NCBI GenBank assembly: GCA_026119935.1
Contig: JALRMH010000013.1
Coordinates: forward strand, 558,001 to 622,000
Source of the DNA: Endothia cerciana
Taxonomy: Eukaryota; Ascomycota; Sordariomycetes; Diaporthales; Cryphonectriaceae
Reading direction: 5' to 3'
Length of the DNA: 64,000 nucleotides
Shown piece after piece: positions 46,121 through 57,681 of this stretch. A program made the position numbers and the translations under genes. Positions within the stretch are counted from its first letter, which is position 1, and every line of letters starts with the position of its first letter. The notes beneath the pieces are model-generated. The model was not told the DNA's origin, did not search any database, and worked only from the letters and a program-made list of their open reading frames with translations.

Positions 46121-47812
46121 AAAAAGGGCCGCCGGGTTTAAAGAGGCCCGGCGGACCCTCGTACTCAAGCCCCCTCTTCCTCCGTCTTTAGGATTCGGTC
46201 TTGAAGCAGTGCAGGACCAAAGTTCTTGTGCTGGGCAGACTGTTGAATAAAAGCTCTCTTATATAGAGGAAAAAAATGGGAGGGGGGTAGTCATCAAGGA
46301 CAGTCCGACAGACCCCACACCCACGATACCAGGCTTATGGCACCACCCACCGCCCCCACCAGTTAGTTACCTTCTTGTCATAATAAATCTAAATCTTCTC
46401 CTGCGGACGGCAGCCCGCATTCTTGGTACGACCACGTGCAGAGACGTAGGGCATCACGCAGCGGTCCGCTGTCCACTCTCCTGCCCTCCAGTATGAGCAG
46501 GTACAAGGCCTGGGAGGACCTACGGCATCAACAGTAAGGCTACGCAGCATAACCTCAGCCTCGTGTCCTGTACAACATCAGCTGTCACCGTCCGGCTCTT
46601 TATATATAAGCAGGCACAAGAGCTCGAAGGGCCTACGGCACCGATAGCTGGTGGCACAGCGTGACCTCAGCCTCACATCTTGTACAGCACCAATGAATGA
46701 TATGTGACAAAACGTCACTTTATTTGCACATATGACCCGGGGAAATATTGTCGAGGGTCCCGCCCTCTAGTACCCCCCAAGCTACCATGGTGCGAGACCC
46801 CGAACGGCCCCCGTGATCTTGGCTTGAGCATGCGGAGCTGGTGGTTACCTACCGTCCTGAACACCGGCCTGAGGGCCTTGACCTGCCAAGGGGACAACCC
46901 GTCGTATGCTGCCACTCGACAAGCCGACCTTCAGCGTTCCCCGGCGGACGGCTGGATGGAAATATCCAGCACACAGCGGGGACCGCAGAGTATGGCGGTC
47001 CTCCCGGACGCGACCAGAACCCAGGCGCAGCAGTTCAGGGGCCGATATTAGCTACCTGTGATGCCTACCGGCGGCCTATGTACCCGATGACGAGCAGACC
47101 TGGCGTGTTTTCCAGCGTCCCCCTTTCCCTCTCTTCTAGTCCAAGAACGGCACCTCGGGCGTCCCAGTCCATAAGTTTCTGGTGGGGGGGGGGGCGGGGG
47201 GGCGGTGTGTGCGCTATGAAGATGTGACGATCCATCTGTGAGATGTCGCCAGTCCCGAACCGTATCATTGCATTTCGTCATAGAAAGGCCGTAGGGAAGC
47301 CTCGCACGAACCTTGGCGGCGGGCCTGGCCAGGAAAAGCTTCCGCGGGCGCCGGTGTGCCTTCCTGAGAAGGAGCCCAAGATAGGGCCTCCCCTAGTCCC
47401 TGGTGTTTACCATTATCTCGTGTCCGTCACAGGCAGGGGCACCGCACTAACAGCTGCACCACCTGGTGGCCTTTCTGCATTCAGGCCCAGGTCGGACGGA
47501 TTTGCTATGGTGGACGACGGTTTTGGACGGACGATCCCAACAAAGCTGGCCGCGGATCGAGACCAGAACGGCCAGAGACGTCCCTGACGGCCGCCTGCCC
47601 CAGCCCGCCTGCACACCATACAGACCTTTGGGCCTGGCCTGGCCTGGCCTGGCTCGGCTCCCACACAGGCCGGCCGCGAGGTAGTTATACCAGCGACCTC
47701 CTCCTCCGTCCTGACCGCCAGCGCAGCCCACCCCGCAACCCCCATCGATCCTGCCCGCAGCGGCCGCCCGCCCGACCAGAGCGTTCTCCCGCCGCCTCAC
47801 AGCCAGCCCACC
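46121..47812. other. Intergenic with a local direct duplication
   Basis: No gene is seen. Two diverged direct copies lie at about 46495-46575 and 46607-46690. A G-rich run lies near 47187. The last ~250 bp are the cyclin leader. Confidence 0.5.
46495..46690. repeat. Diverged direct duplication (~80 bp, two copies)
   Basis: Both copies follow the order AGCAGG(T/C)ACAAG, GGGCCTACGGCA or GACCTACGGCA, a GCA-rich stretch, ACCTCAGCCTC and TTGTACAGCA or CTGTACAACA. Identity looks like 65-75% by eye. No ORF is shared. Confidence 0.6.
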
Positions 47813-48694
47813 ATGGCGTCCCAAGCACCCTCCCCGGCCCTTGGCCCTGCGGAGCTCAACGCGAGGGCCCTGGAGGAGTTCGTCCGAGAGAGGGTCACCG
47901 CCGACATGATCCGCTACCTCGCACAGGCCACACGAACAGTCATCCGCTGCGACGACAGCATGGGGCCTCCCCCGCCAACCTCGTCAGGAACCTCGTCAGG
48001 AACCTCGTCAGGAACCTCGTCAGGAACCTCATCAGGAACCTCGTCAGGAACCTCATCAGGAACCTCGTCAGGAACCTCGTCAGGAACCTCGTCGGCAACC
48101 ACATCGGCAGCCACACCAACAGCCTCATCAGCAACCTCGTACCAGCCCAGCCGCAACACCAAGCTGCCCATCACACCCCCCAGGAGCCCACCGCCGGCCC
48201 CGTCCGGAGACAAGCCCCTCCCCTCCCTTGAGCAGTTCATCTACAACCTGGTCTGGTTCTCAGGCGTCCAAGTGCCCACCCTCATGCCCACCCTGGTCTA
48301 CCTGAACCGCCTCAGGGTTCGCCTGCAGCCAGAGGCCAAGGGTCGGCGGTGCACCGCTCACAGGATCTTCCTGGCCGCGCTCATCCTCACCTCCAAGTTC
48401 CTCAACGACAGCTCACCTGCGAACAAGTACTGGGCGAGGTTCACGGAGATGTGGGATAACGCGAACGGACCCCGCGTGGACTACATGGGCCGCGAGCGCC
48501 CTCCCGACTTCCACTTCTCCCAGGACGACGTCAACCTGATGGAGAAGCAGCTCCTGACGCTCCTGGACTGGGACCTCAGCATCTCCAAGGACGACCTGTA
48601 CCGCGAGATGGACCCCTTCCTGGAGCCGGTCCGCCAGAAGATCGCCGCCAGCGGCCCACGCGAGCCAGGCGGATCCGAGCAACCTGACAACTGA
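47813..48694 (+). CDS. PHO80/Pcl-type cyclin
   Basis: A single exon of 293 residues. The cyclin box runs from about residue 140 (LPSLEQFIYNLVWFSGVQ, LMPTLVYLNRLRVRL) through AHRIFLAALILTSKFLND and KYWARFTEMW to EKQLLTLLDWDLSISKDDLY, the pattern of fungal G1/S Pcl1-like cyclins that activate a Pho85-type kinase. The N-terminal region has a tandem TSSG repeat of nine units encoded by a 12-bp minisatellite. The C-terminus after the box is short. It is expected to be nuclear or at growth sites with roles in cell-cycle entry and polarity. It is collinear with other conserved genes to the right, so this part of the window is probably core genome. Confidence 0.9.
   Translation: MASQAPSPALGPAELNARALEEFVRERVTADMIRYLAQATRTVIRCDDSMGPPPPTSSGTSSGTSSGTSSGTSSGTSSGTSSGTSSGTSSGTSSATTSAATPTASSATSYQPSRNTKLPITPPRSPPPAPSGDKPLPSLEQFIYNLVWFSGVQVPTLMPTLVYLNRLRVRLQPEAKGRRCTAHRIFLAALILTSKFLNDSSPANKYWARFTEMWDNANGPRVDYMGRERPPDFHFSQDDVNLMEKQLLTLLDWDLSISKDDLYREMDPFLEPVRQKIAASGPREPGGSEQPDN
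47978..48092. repeat. 12-bp minisatellite inside the cyclin gene
   Basis: About nine near-identical units of ACCTCGTCAGGA, in frame and encoding TSSG. The only variants are silent (TCG/TCA), which points to recent expansion. Confidence 0.9.
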
Positions 48695-50194
48695 AGTTGA
48701 CGATTTTCAAGGTACGTTTCAGGCGATCAAACGGCCAATATCAGCAGGCCGCCTGCAAGTGGACAAGCAGGTGGTCGTCCTCCCTTTATAGCGCCATATA
48801 GGCTCCCCTTGACCCACTCTGAAGGCATCGCGGCCCAGTTTTTTTTTTTCTTTTTCGGTTGCCGTTCTGCTGATGAAGAGATCGCGACCCACCCTCAATG
48901 CAACCCTTGGTATTTTGCCCTGGCCTGCCCGGCCTGGGTATCTCCTCTTGGCTATCTCTTCCGCTAGCCAGCAGCAAATATGCCTTGTTACTACTAGTTG
49001 TTGTACTGATTCAGCCGGTCTTAGTCTGAACTCGAGAGATATTTTCAACCTGAGCTGAATTTTTCCTGAAGGTGAGGATGACGATGCCTTCAGCCCTCTT
49101 CTCTGGTGGTCAACCCGCAAAGCTGACTTCCCTGCTCTCTCGCAGATGGCCATCGACGTTCTATCTATCCACGCGATGTTTTCTGGGTGCGAGAGAGTCT
49201 TTAGCAGGGAAAAAAAAAAAAAAAAAAATTACGGTGTCTTTGCAGAGAAGGCGGATGAAGGGAACAACCCCTCGATTTGCTGTTGATGATGCCTCAGGGA
49301 CTGGCTACGGGATGGGTCTGTGGGCCAGCCCAGCGGCAGAGATTGAGAGAAAAGTATTTACGCGGTAGCAACTTCAGACAAATATCACTCCTTCCTGACC
49401 AGGAAATCCTTGGTGATATGAGAAAGCAAATCGCAGGCGCCCGCAGGCACAAGCATCCTACGCCACGCGCCCCCCCCCCCCCCTTCCCGAGGGGCGCAAG
49501 CACTCGCACTCGTGCTCATCCTCCCGCGACCCCCGCGACGCCGCTGACTCGATGCCGGGGCTTGACAGCAGCAGCAGCAGCGGCGGCCACCGATGGCCTG
49601 GCAGCTTCTGCAGAGCCCTTCCCCCCAGGGCCTCTTGTTCGATGCCCGACCCCCTCCTGGGTTAGCCGACCGCGCGAGCATGTGACAGGAGGTCGAATGG
49701 GGATAGCAGCATGGAGGCATTCACACGTGAAGGACGCCGAGCAATGGCGGCGGGGTCCTGATGATGGCGATGATGCTATGGACTCGACGGCGCCGTTCGA
49801 GGACACCGGCCAGCCCCATCGATGGCCCCTGGGGGCCGTTGGGGGGTGTGGTCTCGCCCGTTCTGGTCCCGGGCCGGGGCTGCCCTGAGGGGTCGAGGCT
49901 TTGTGCCGGCCTGGTCTAGCTGCCCGAAGCTGAGCAGCGCTTGCTGTACCAGCCCGGCATGGCCCAAGGACGGACGGTTGACGACCTCGCGCAGTCCTGG
50001 ACAAGGTGGCGGATGTGAAGACGCCACAGGGCGACCACCTAGCGCTGCCGCATATCGGTAAGGTCGTCCGCACCCTGGTCTTCCATTCCTGCAACCTTCA
50101 GGAAGGCCGCCAGCGGTGCTATTCGGTCCTGCGGGATTTTCTGATCGCCAGGGAGAGAGGTCTTCCCCCCCCCTCCCCCCCCTTGGGCCGGCCG

Positions 50195-50607
50195 GCCGGC
50201 CGGCCAGCCACAATATCGCCCGGTTGAAAACACGACGGCCATCACCTCCCCCTTTCCGGGCCCTGCGGTGCGACCCAGCCAGGTGGCAGACATGGGGCAG
50301 GCTGAGACAGGGCAGAGCTGGAGGCAGCACAAGCTGGGCACGGCCAGGGTTGAAACCGGTCAATGCAGGACGTGCTTGCTTCCTCCTGCACCTGCAGGAC
50401 CTAATAGGGCAGGGCAGTCTGGGGTCTGTATGTAGGGGGGCATCTACCATAGCATCTGCCGGCCAGCCACAATATCGCCTTGGTGGGAATACGAAGGCCA
50501 TCTCATCACCTCCCTCCACCCCCCCTTCCCCGGCCGCGCGCAAGACGTGCCTCTTCTCTGCACCCGGGGCGGAATCTGATAGGGCAGGACAGCCTCGCCC
50601 GGGGTCC

Positions 50608-50655
<48 letters not shown>

Positions 50656-50800
50656 ATATGTATATATGTATATATGTATATATGTATCAAGGGCATCTCG
50701 GGGCCGTCCAGCCACTAATCTCGCCTGGTGAAAATGCGGGGGCCCGACAGCTTCCCCTTACTAGACCATGCGGTGCGACCAGCCAGGTGGTGACCGGTCA
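50195..50800. repeat. Three diverged direct repeats of ~250-bp period
   Basis: The phrase CCAGCCACAATATCGCC, followed by a GGTGAAAA-like and a GGCCATC or GACAGC stretch, recurs near 50205, 50465 and (as CCAGCCACTAATCTCGCC) 50709. The first and third also share TGCGGTGCGACC...AGCCAGGTGG. The second and third are separated by an AT/TATATG array at 50606-50686. Confidence 0.6.
50606..50686. repeat. (AT)n then (TATATG)n array
   Basis: A pure AT run passes into hexamer units. Frames reading IYIYTYIH across it are artefacts. Confidence 0.95.
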
Positions 50801-53208
50801 GCACAGGAGGTTTGCTTCCCCCCTCCTCCCCTCCCCTCTGCCCCATTGTGGACCTCACCAGGGCGTGGGGGATGGCCCCGGCGGGTTCGTACTGCAAGAC
50901 ATCTCCTGGCCCTGAAAGCGGCAGGACATCACGAGGGCAGACCGACTGACCGCCCTGACCGGCATCCTGTTCTCCCCCCCCTCCCCCCCCCACGTTCCCG
51001 CACCCACGGCCCTGCCTCTGTGCCGTACCGCAGGTAAGGGTCTCCCCGGTGGGGGGGGGAGGGGGAGGGAGGGTTCTATACCGGGGAAGAAAAGCTTTGA
51101 CGTGCACATCTCATACTGACGCGATGCATGTATCAGCCCCTGTAGGTACGGGCAGCTCGTTACGACGTGGGTAAAACCGTCCGTCACGGGGGGAACAAGG
51201 GGGGCCACTGGGCCACCACAGCGGGTGATCGGCTTTGCAGCCCGGGGAAATTTGAGCTGTTGGTCATCGGGGGCTCCTGTCCCCACATCTCACCGCTCCT
51301 TGGGGGTCCGTTCTGGACGGCGCGGGCTCCGGCACCGGCGCCGCAGGTTGCAAGGGAGGGGGCGGGGGCTCGCCTCTTGGGGCCTGCGGTACTCCGTTAC
51401 GCTGTAGGCCCGTTACGGTGTAGGAGGGGGGGGGGGAGGTCCGCAGGCGTGCCCGGGAGAGGGGGGCAGGGGGAGCTGCGGAACTGTGAGAGGCTCACGA
51501 TGCCTCCCTCTGTCTCTCATGCAGTGTGATCTACTTACGGCATGGGGAATATAACATATACAGCGGGCGCTTCTGTTGCGGTGAGCTGCCCGCTGGCGAT
51601 TGGCCGGGGGGGGGGGGGAGAGCCCGGACTCGGGCGCCCGTCGTGGGTTCAGTCATCATGCGCCTCCGGATGATGACTGGTGAGGTGCAGTAATGGACAG
51701 ACATGTGGCGGGCGACTAGAGGATCTACTGTCCACTTGTGGGACAGCTGTCCGTGCCGGGGCACAGCACATACTACATATACAGTGCGTTGGTCCCGGCA
51801 GCCTGCAGGGGGAGATCTCGACGGCTTCAGCCTTGTGGGCTGGGGAGCGAGCGATGGCCAAGACCGGTGAAGGGGGACAAGCTTTCTGCCACCGCGGGTG
51901 GCGGTCGATCAGGGACGCCGAGGCCTGGTCGCCCCCCCCCCCCTCCCCCGGTCTGAGGAATCCCCAGCGTGGGACGTGGCATGGAAACAACCTCGGGGGC
52001 CCAAAGGGAAGCGCGCACATCGCCTGCGCGGGTGGTAGGCCGCATCTATCCGTAGTAACACGCAGCTCCTGTGCAGGGGACGACTGGCCACTCACGCCAT
52101 GGCATGCGATGTAGACAAGGGGGGGGGGTGAGCAGGGCGTCACGAGGGCGTTCCCCCCCCCCCCGGCCCGTGTCAGCCAGCCCGCCCTGCAGATGCAGGA
52201 AGCAGGTTAGAAGGTAGGGACGTCTCGACGAGGTGGTGTTGTGGCCGCATGCAGGCCTGTCCCGCACGTCGAAAGCGAACCAGTCATCTTCGTCCGGGGA
52301 AGGGGGAAGTTTTTATCATGGGGGAGGGGGGATGGGGGGGGGGGGGGCAGGGCAGGCAGGGCCTCTCCTGGGGGACCACCCCTCTGGTTTTCGGTTTTTT
52401 TTTTTCGGGTCATGGAGATGTCGCGGGGCCTTGCTTACGGTATCCGGCTTGCCCGTTTGGACGTTGCCGACCACGCTGGTTCCGGGCTGGCGTCGCTGTT
52501 GCGGTGTTCTGGGCGGCCGCGAGGGCCGTGAGGCTCTTGTGTGGGCGGCAGGCCGCGGGCGGTCCTGGGCTGGAGACGACAACACCACCTCGTCCCGAAT
52601 CCCGTGATCATGCAGCGGGTCCCACCAGCTTGCACGGGCATGGGACCGGTCGGCTAGAGCAGATGGGTGTTGCGCTCCTCTCATGCCGCCTTCCGTCATC
52701 GGCAAGACCACCTCCCCCAGCGCCAAGGCTGCCCGGGGAGCAGCACAGGCCGGACTGGCGGATCTAGTGGGCCACAGGCACGCGTCGTCCCTGGCAGCAC
52801 CCGAGATTTTGTCTCCTGCATAGGGCCTGACGGAAGTGTTCGAGAAGTATTGTAAGCGAGGCCGGGGGTGGGGTGGGGGGGTCGTGAGGTGCGCTGGGCG
52901 GACGACGACGACGTGACGGCTAGATGAGATGGGATAGACAGGATGGGATGGGATGGGATGGGATGGAATGGTCGAGGGCGCGCGGATCGCGGAAGACGGG
53001 GGATGGACGGACGGATTGGACGGATTGGACGGATGTCTGGCTCCTCGGAACTGTGGGCGATGGATCACGGGCATCGTCCGTTGGACTGGATGGCTCCTTG
53101 CCAGAATTGGCGATGAAGGTGCCATTAGACTGGGCCTCGCCCGCGGCGCGCAGCGGTGTGAAGAGGCCTGAACGACCCGCAGCCTCGGCGGCCCATGTGA
53201 ACAACAAG

Positions 53209-53210
<2 letters not shown>

Positions 53211-53252
<42 letters not shown>

Positions 53253-53422
53253 AGAGAGACAGAGGGAGGGAGACTGACCGAGAGCGAGAAAGCGTGCCAT
53301 GCATGGATGCTCCTCGGACATGTGCCGAGGAGGTGGTAGTGATACAGTGGTGCGCGGGCGCAAGAACCCGAAAGAAAATAAAAAAGCGGCGCCGCTTAAA
53401 CAAACCCTCTGGACGGAGGATA

Positions 53423-53453
<31 letters not shown>

Positions 53454-53776
53454 TTCCCCGTGGTTGCTTGTACGTACGCGCAGTTGGTAATGAGGGATCA
53501 ATTTCGACGAGATCGGGCCAACTCCACGGCCTGGGGGCCCGCCCTTCCCTCTCTCCACAAATCCAAACCTCTCGTCTCCGGATCGTCGAGGAGGGCGGCT
53601 TGCAGGGGGACCAGAATGACGACACCCAGGCCCGCATCTGGGTTTGGTTTTAACCCCTGATGGCATTTCGCCTGTTCCCTCTCCCCCCCCTCTCGTGCGT
53701 GTGGGTGGAGGGGGGGGGGAGGGGTCCTCTCTCTCTCTCTCTCCCCCTCTCCCTCTCCCTCTCCCTCTCCCTCTCC
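53211..53776. repeat. Cluster of AG, CCAG and CT microsatellites
   Basis: (AG)n followed by G run at 53211-53252, (CCAG)n at 53423-53452, and (CT)n/(CCCTCT)n at 53729-53776. Polypurine/polypyrimidine tracts of this size could form triplex-type structures. Confidence 0.9.
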
Positions 53777-55134
53777 CACCACCACACGAGGATCGGCGTG
53801 GTCAGGTAAACGCGGGACCGGGGCGACGTGGGAATAAGGTCGAGGGTACAAAAGGGCCTGCAGGGTGTGGATCGAGCCCAGCGCCTCGGGGTCTCGCGTT
53901 TTCGACCACGCTCTTCTTTTTTTGGGTTGGGAGGGGACCGGCCTCGCTGATGGGAGGACCCCGTCACAGGTGGGCAGAACTGCATTATCAGGCACGTCAG
54001 GGCATCTATCGTCGTCTGTCTATGGGGCGCCGGGTCGCACCTGATGGTCGGGACCCCGTTTCTCCCACGATAAGTGGCGACTCGCGGACGAGACGCCGCG
54101 ACGGTGGGTGCTGGGTGCGACGGCCCAGCGAATCTCGGCAGGGCCTGACAGGCAAATGGTGCTGCCGAGACACACGGGGGGGGGGGGGGGCTTGGCCTCG
54201 ACGATGACAATGTTCAACAAATGAGAGGCCCAGGAGACAGGGGCCTGCCACCAGGGGAGGGAATAAATAAACCTTTATTCACCACCGCTTCTCCCCTTGT
54301 CGTGGCACCCTCGCCAGCCAGTTGCAGAATCATCTCCTCCCTTCCCCCCCCCCCCACCCCAACCGGCTAGCTGCTGTAGTAGTACATACATACATACAAC
54401 GGTAGTACCGTAGTACAATCTGAGTCTCCCCTGTTTCCCCCCCCCCCCCCTTCCCATTCAGACCTTCTCTTTCACACCAGTCCACGACAGGACGCCAAGT
54501 ATGGTGTTCGTCAGGGACGGCGTCAGGACTGCATGGCGGCCATGCACCCGCCATCCTCCTCTGCCGTGCCGCCCTCTCGAACAACGCACGACGGACAGAT
54601 GGGACGACAAGGCGGCGGGCGGCCCATTTGGCTTCCGTTTCTGAACCTAGAACAACAACAACAACAACGACGACGACAACAACAAACAACAGCGCATTGT
54701 TCCCGATTTAGCCGGGCCCGTCCAATGGTTGGCGGGATCCAGAGGAGACGGCGCCGAGCACGGCGGCCTGGCGCAGTAATGTTCGGGAATAACGTGGGGA
54801 CATGCTGCGAGTTCTCGTGCAGTACGGAGTAGATACCTGGGGCCCCCGTGAAAAGACCGCCCGCCCTGCAGGTTTCGCACGAAAATCGCTCATGTACAGT
54901 ACACCACGGGCTGTTAGTGACTGGACCTTGGCGTGGCCGCCCCTCACCTCAGGCGAGGCTGATCCGGGGGAGCAGGCAGTGATGCACGATACGGCAGAAG
55001 ACGAGGCTGGAGGATGCTGTCGTCACCGCCCTCCCCCGTGTGGCCGTGCTGCGCAGCGCCGGGGGCCTCTCGAGCAGAGGACGACCGCGACCTCACATGC
55101 CCTGTGGCTTAACCGCCAGAGAAGCTGCGGATAC

Positions 55135-55137
<3 letters not shown>

Positions 55138-55174
<37 letters not shown>
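55138..55174. repeat. (GT)n microsatellite
   Basis: About 18 dinucleotide units. Confidence 0.95.
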
Positions 55175-55178
<4 letters not shown>

Positions 55179-55951
55179 GGTGTGTATGTGTGCGCCGTGG
55201 CTGGGGAGCCGGACAGCCTCGCCCACCCACCAAGCCCAGCCCAGCCCAGCCCAGCCCCAGCCCCATGTACGTATATCCTGGGTAGCTCCGTAGAGGAGTC
55301 AGTACAGTCCACGACGCCGTCGAGATCCCATGCGGGCCTGGCAGTGTCAGCGTTGTCAAGCCCACGAGGGCCGGTGCACCTACGCGGGCCTACCACGAGG
55401 TTGATCGGTCGCGCGCCCGCCCAGGGGCCACAACCGTTCCTGGCGCGCTCGTCAGGATGCCGTCATAGAACACACACCCGGCATGTGAAATGAAAAATAG
55501 CAGCATGCGAGATATGACTGCACAGGCGGCCGTCTGGAAGTTTGTTGAGCAAGGCGCACTGCCGCGCCGTCTGTGATTCATCATCTCGCTCTGTGTTATT
55601 GTTGCCAGGGCTTAGAGGGAGGGCTTGGGGCCTGGAAGGGGGGCCCGTGTACCGCTGCTCATCGCCTGGGCGGTACAGGTACCTCTGGCCTTGGGGACTG
55701 GGGGGCGGGGGGTCCTGTCGTTGCCGGGGGGTGGGGGGTGGGTACAGTAGTGCAGGCAGAGATGGCTGGCTGGCTGGCTTCAGTGACAGGCCAACAATTG
55801 ACTGACGATCAATCAATCGCACAAGGGGCAGACAGCATCACTTGGCGCCGCGGCAGCACTACTGTGTACAATGGGGGGGGGGGGTCACTAGGCAGAACTG
55901 GGATTCCCACCCTCCAATAACACCAGTACATACTGCCTGTACCTTCTCCTG

Positions 55952-56083
55952 CAGCACCAGCACCAGCACCAGCACCACCAGCACCAGCACCACCAGCACC
56001 AGCACCACCAGCACCACCAGCACCACCAGCACCAGCGCCAGCACCACCACCACCAGCACTATCGCCGCAGCAGCAGCAGCAGC
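55952..56083. repeat. (CAGCAC/CACCAG)n and (GCA)n imperfect triplet array
   Basis: About 130 bp of interleaved CAG, CAC and ACC triplets ending in GCA repeats. The array is open in several frames on both strands, with no flanking coding signal. Confidence 0.9.
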
Positions 56084-56796
56084 AGCGGTTGTTGGAACTC
56101 CTGCATCTTGGTTTCCTTCCTGCCGGTCCTCCTTCTTGAATCCAGCTTGACCTCTGGAGCGAGGAGGCCCTTCTCACCCCGTCCGCCCTCTGTCTTTTGA
56201 ATCCTTTCCCCCCCTCCCACAGCCGTACCCGACATTGTCACACAGCCAGTCCTCTACGTCCGTACATCCCTCACCCGCTGTCATAAGCAAATCCTCATAT
56301 CCCTTGGCCTCGTACCCTCCTTGGCGCTGCGGCAGATCGCCAGCCTCGCACGGTCTCAGTTGTTGCGACACCCAGGACGTCCATACCGGCCGCGCCCGAC
56401 CACCTACCGTCTTCGTCCTGCCAGCGCAGCCTGCCTGTCCGACACGGACCCCTTGGCCGAGACACACACACGATAACTAACACCTGGATTCACTTCGTGC
56501 ACCGCGGCTTTCCTTACAGCCTTGGCAGCCAAGCAGCAATCTCGGCGTGCCATCCTCGGGGAAGGGGGAGCTCCTCCTCGTCACCTATAAGACCCGAGGC
56601 CACTCGAGAAGCCCCAGCCGGTCTTTGTCTCGAGGCAGCACAAAACCCCCCCTCCTGGGGCCCATCACCACCAGCGGCGTCGGCATCCCCCACTCACTTG
56701 ATCCTGTCTGCACAGGCATACAGAGTTGCCAGGAGGACTGCGGCGTCGACTTATTCGGCCAGGCCAGACCCAAGCTGAGCCCCGAGCCGCTCCGTC

Positions 56797-56991
56797 CATC
56801 CATCCATCCATCCATCCATCCACCCATCCGTCCACCCACCCGTCCGGTCATCCACAAGCAAGGACTACCAAAGCCAGATCCCGTGAAGTGGAGGGTGGTG
56901 TTTTTAACTGGATGTACACCCGGTGACCTTTGGCGGCAGCAGCAGCAGCGGCAGCAGCAGCGGCAGCAGCAGCGGCAGCAGCAGCAGCAGC
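56797..56991. repeat. (ATCC)n and (GGCAGCAGCA)n arrays upstream of the kinase
   Basis: A tetranucleotide array at 56797-56824 and a CAG-rich array at 56934-56991. Both lie in the probable 5' region of the kinase gene. Confidence 0.9.
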
Positions 56992-57404
56992 AAAGATACT
57001 ACTACCTACAGCAGTGCTCATCTACCTACCTATCTGCCTGTTGTTGCCCATCGGCCAGCCAGGCTCGTCCTCACCTTGACGTCACCTCACCATCAGCATC
57101 TATCTATCTGGACTGGGCCCAGGCCCTGATTGAGTTCGAGACCAACCAGACCAAAAAAAAAAACCCCCCAAAAAAAGTGGAGGGCACCTCGCAGGCCACA
57201 TCCCAAACTCGGTATTCCCGACGACAAAACCTAACCATCTCCTCCCTTCTGGCCCCGGTCCGATCTCCTCATCTTTTAGCCGCCTCGCCCTCGAGCCTTC
57301 CCTGACGTCTTAGTGCCCTCAGACTCTGGTAGTGCTACCAGGAAGTTGAGGGGGGGGAAGGGAAAAAAAGAAGAAAACCCAAAAAACCAACACCACCACC
57401 ACCA

Positions 57405-57437
57405 CCCAAACCCAAACCCAAACCCAAACCCAAACCC
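57405..57437. repeat. (CCCAAA)n telomere-like hexamer array
   Basis: Five to six units of CCCAAA (TTTGGG on the other strand) about 250 bp before the kinase start. The unit differs from the fungal telomere repeat TTAGGG by one base but is G-rich in the same way. Confidence 0.9.
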
Positions 57438-57681
57438 ACCAAGGCACAAAAGGGCAAAAGGAGGGGCACAAGGAATGCAACCTGCGGGAAGAGGGTCCTC
57501 TTCTCCTACTGGACCGCATCTCAATCTCCATCCCGCTCCAGGCCTCGAGACGACGCCAGGCTCCCGAGTCCCAGCCTTGGAAACCTGACCAGGCCATTCC
57601 CATCCAGCCCTTTCCCTGTCCGCCGCCTGTCGGTATTAGAGTTTAGGCGCCCCCCATCCACACACACCACCACAACAAACC

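Larger units (their letters stand above)
48695..57681. other. Long microsatellite-rich intergenic region
   Basis: Nine kilobases without a frame I can support. The long open frames on both strands are Pro/Arg/Gly-rich or spell simple repeats. Contents include many G or C runs of 10-14, diverged direct repeats at 50.2-50.8 kb, and AT, AG, CCAG, CT, GT, CAG/ACC, ATCC and GGCAGC arrays. The last ~700 bp are likely the kinase leader. A repeat-obscured small gene cannot be excluded. Confidence 0.5.

Noticed and set aside
47978..48092. CRISPR-like array in the cyclin gene
   Set aside because: The units are 12 bp and contiguous without spacers, in frame, in a eukaryotic coding exon. It is a minisatellite.
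50506..50731. Open frames rich in Ile-Tyr-Thr-His across 50.6 kb
   Set aside because: They only translate an AT/TATATG array and exist on both strands.
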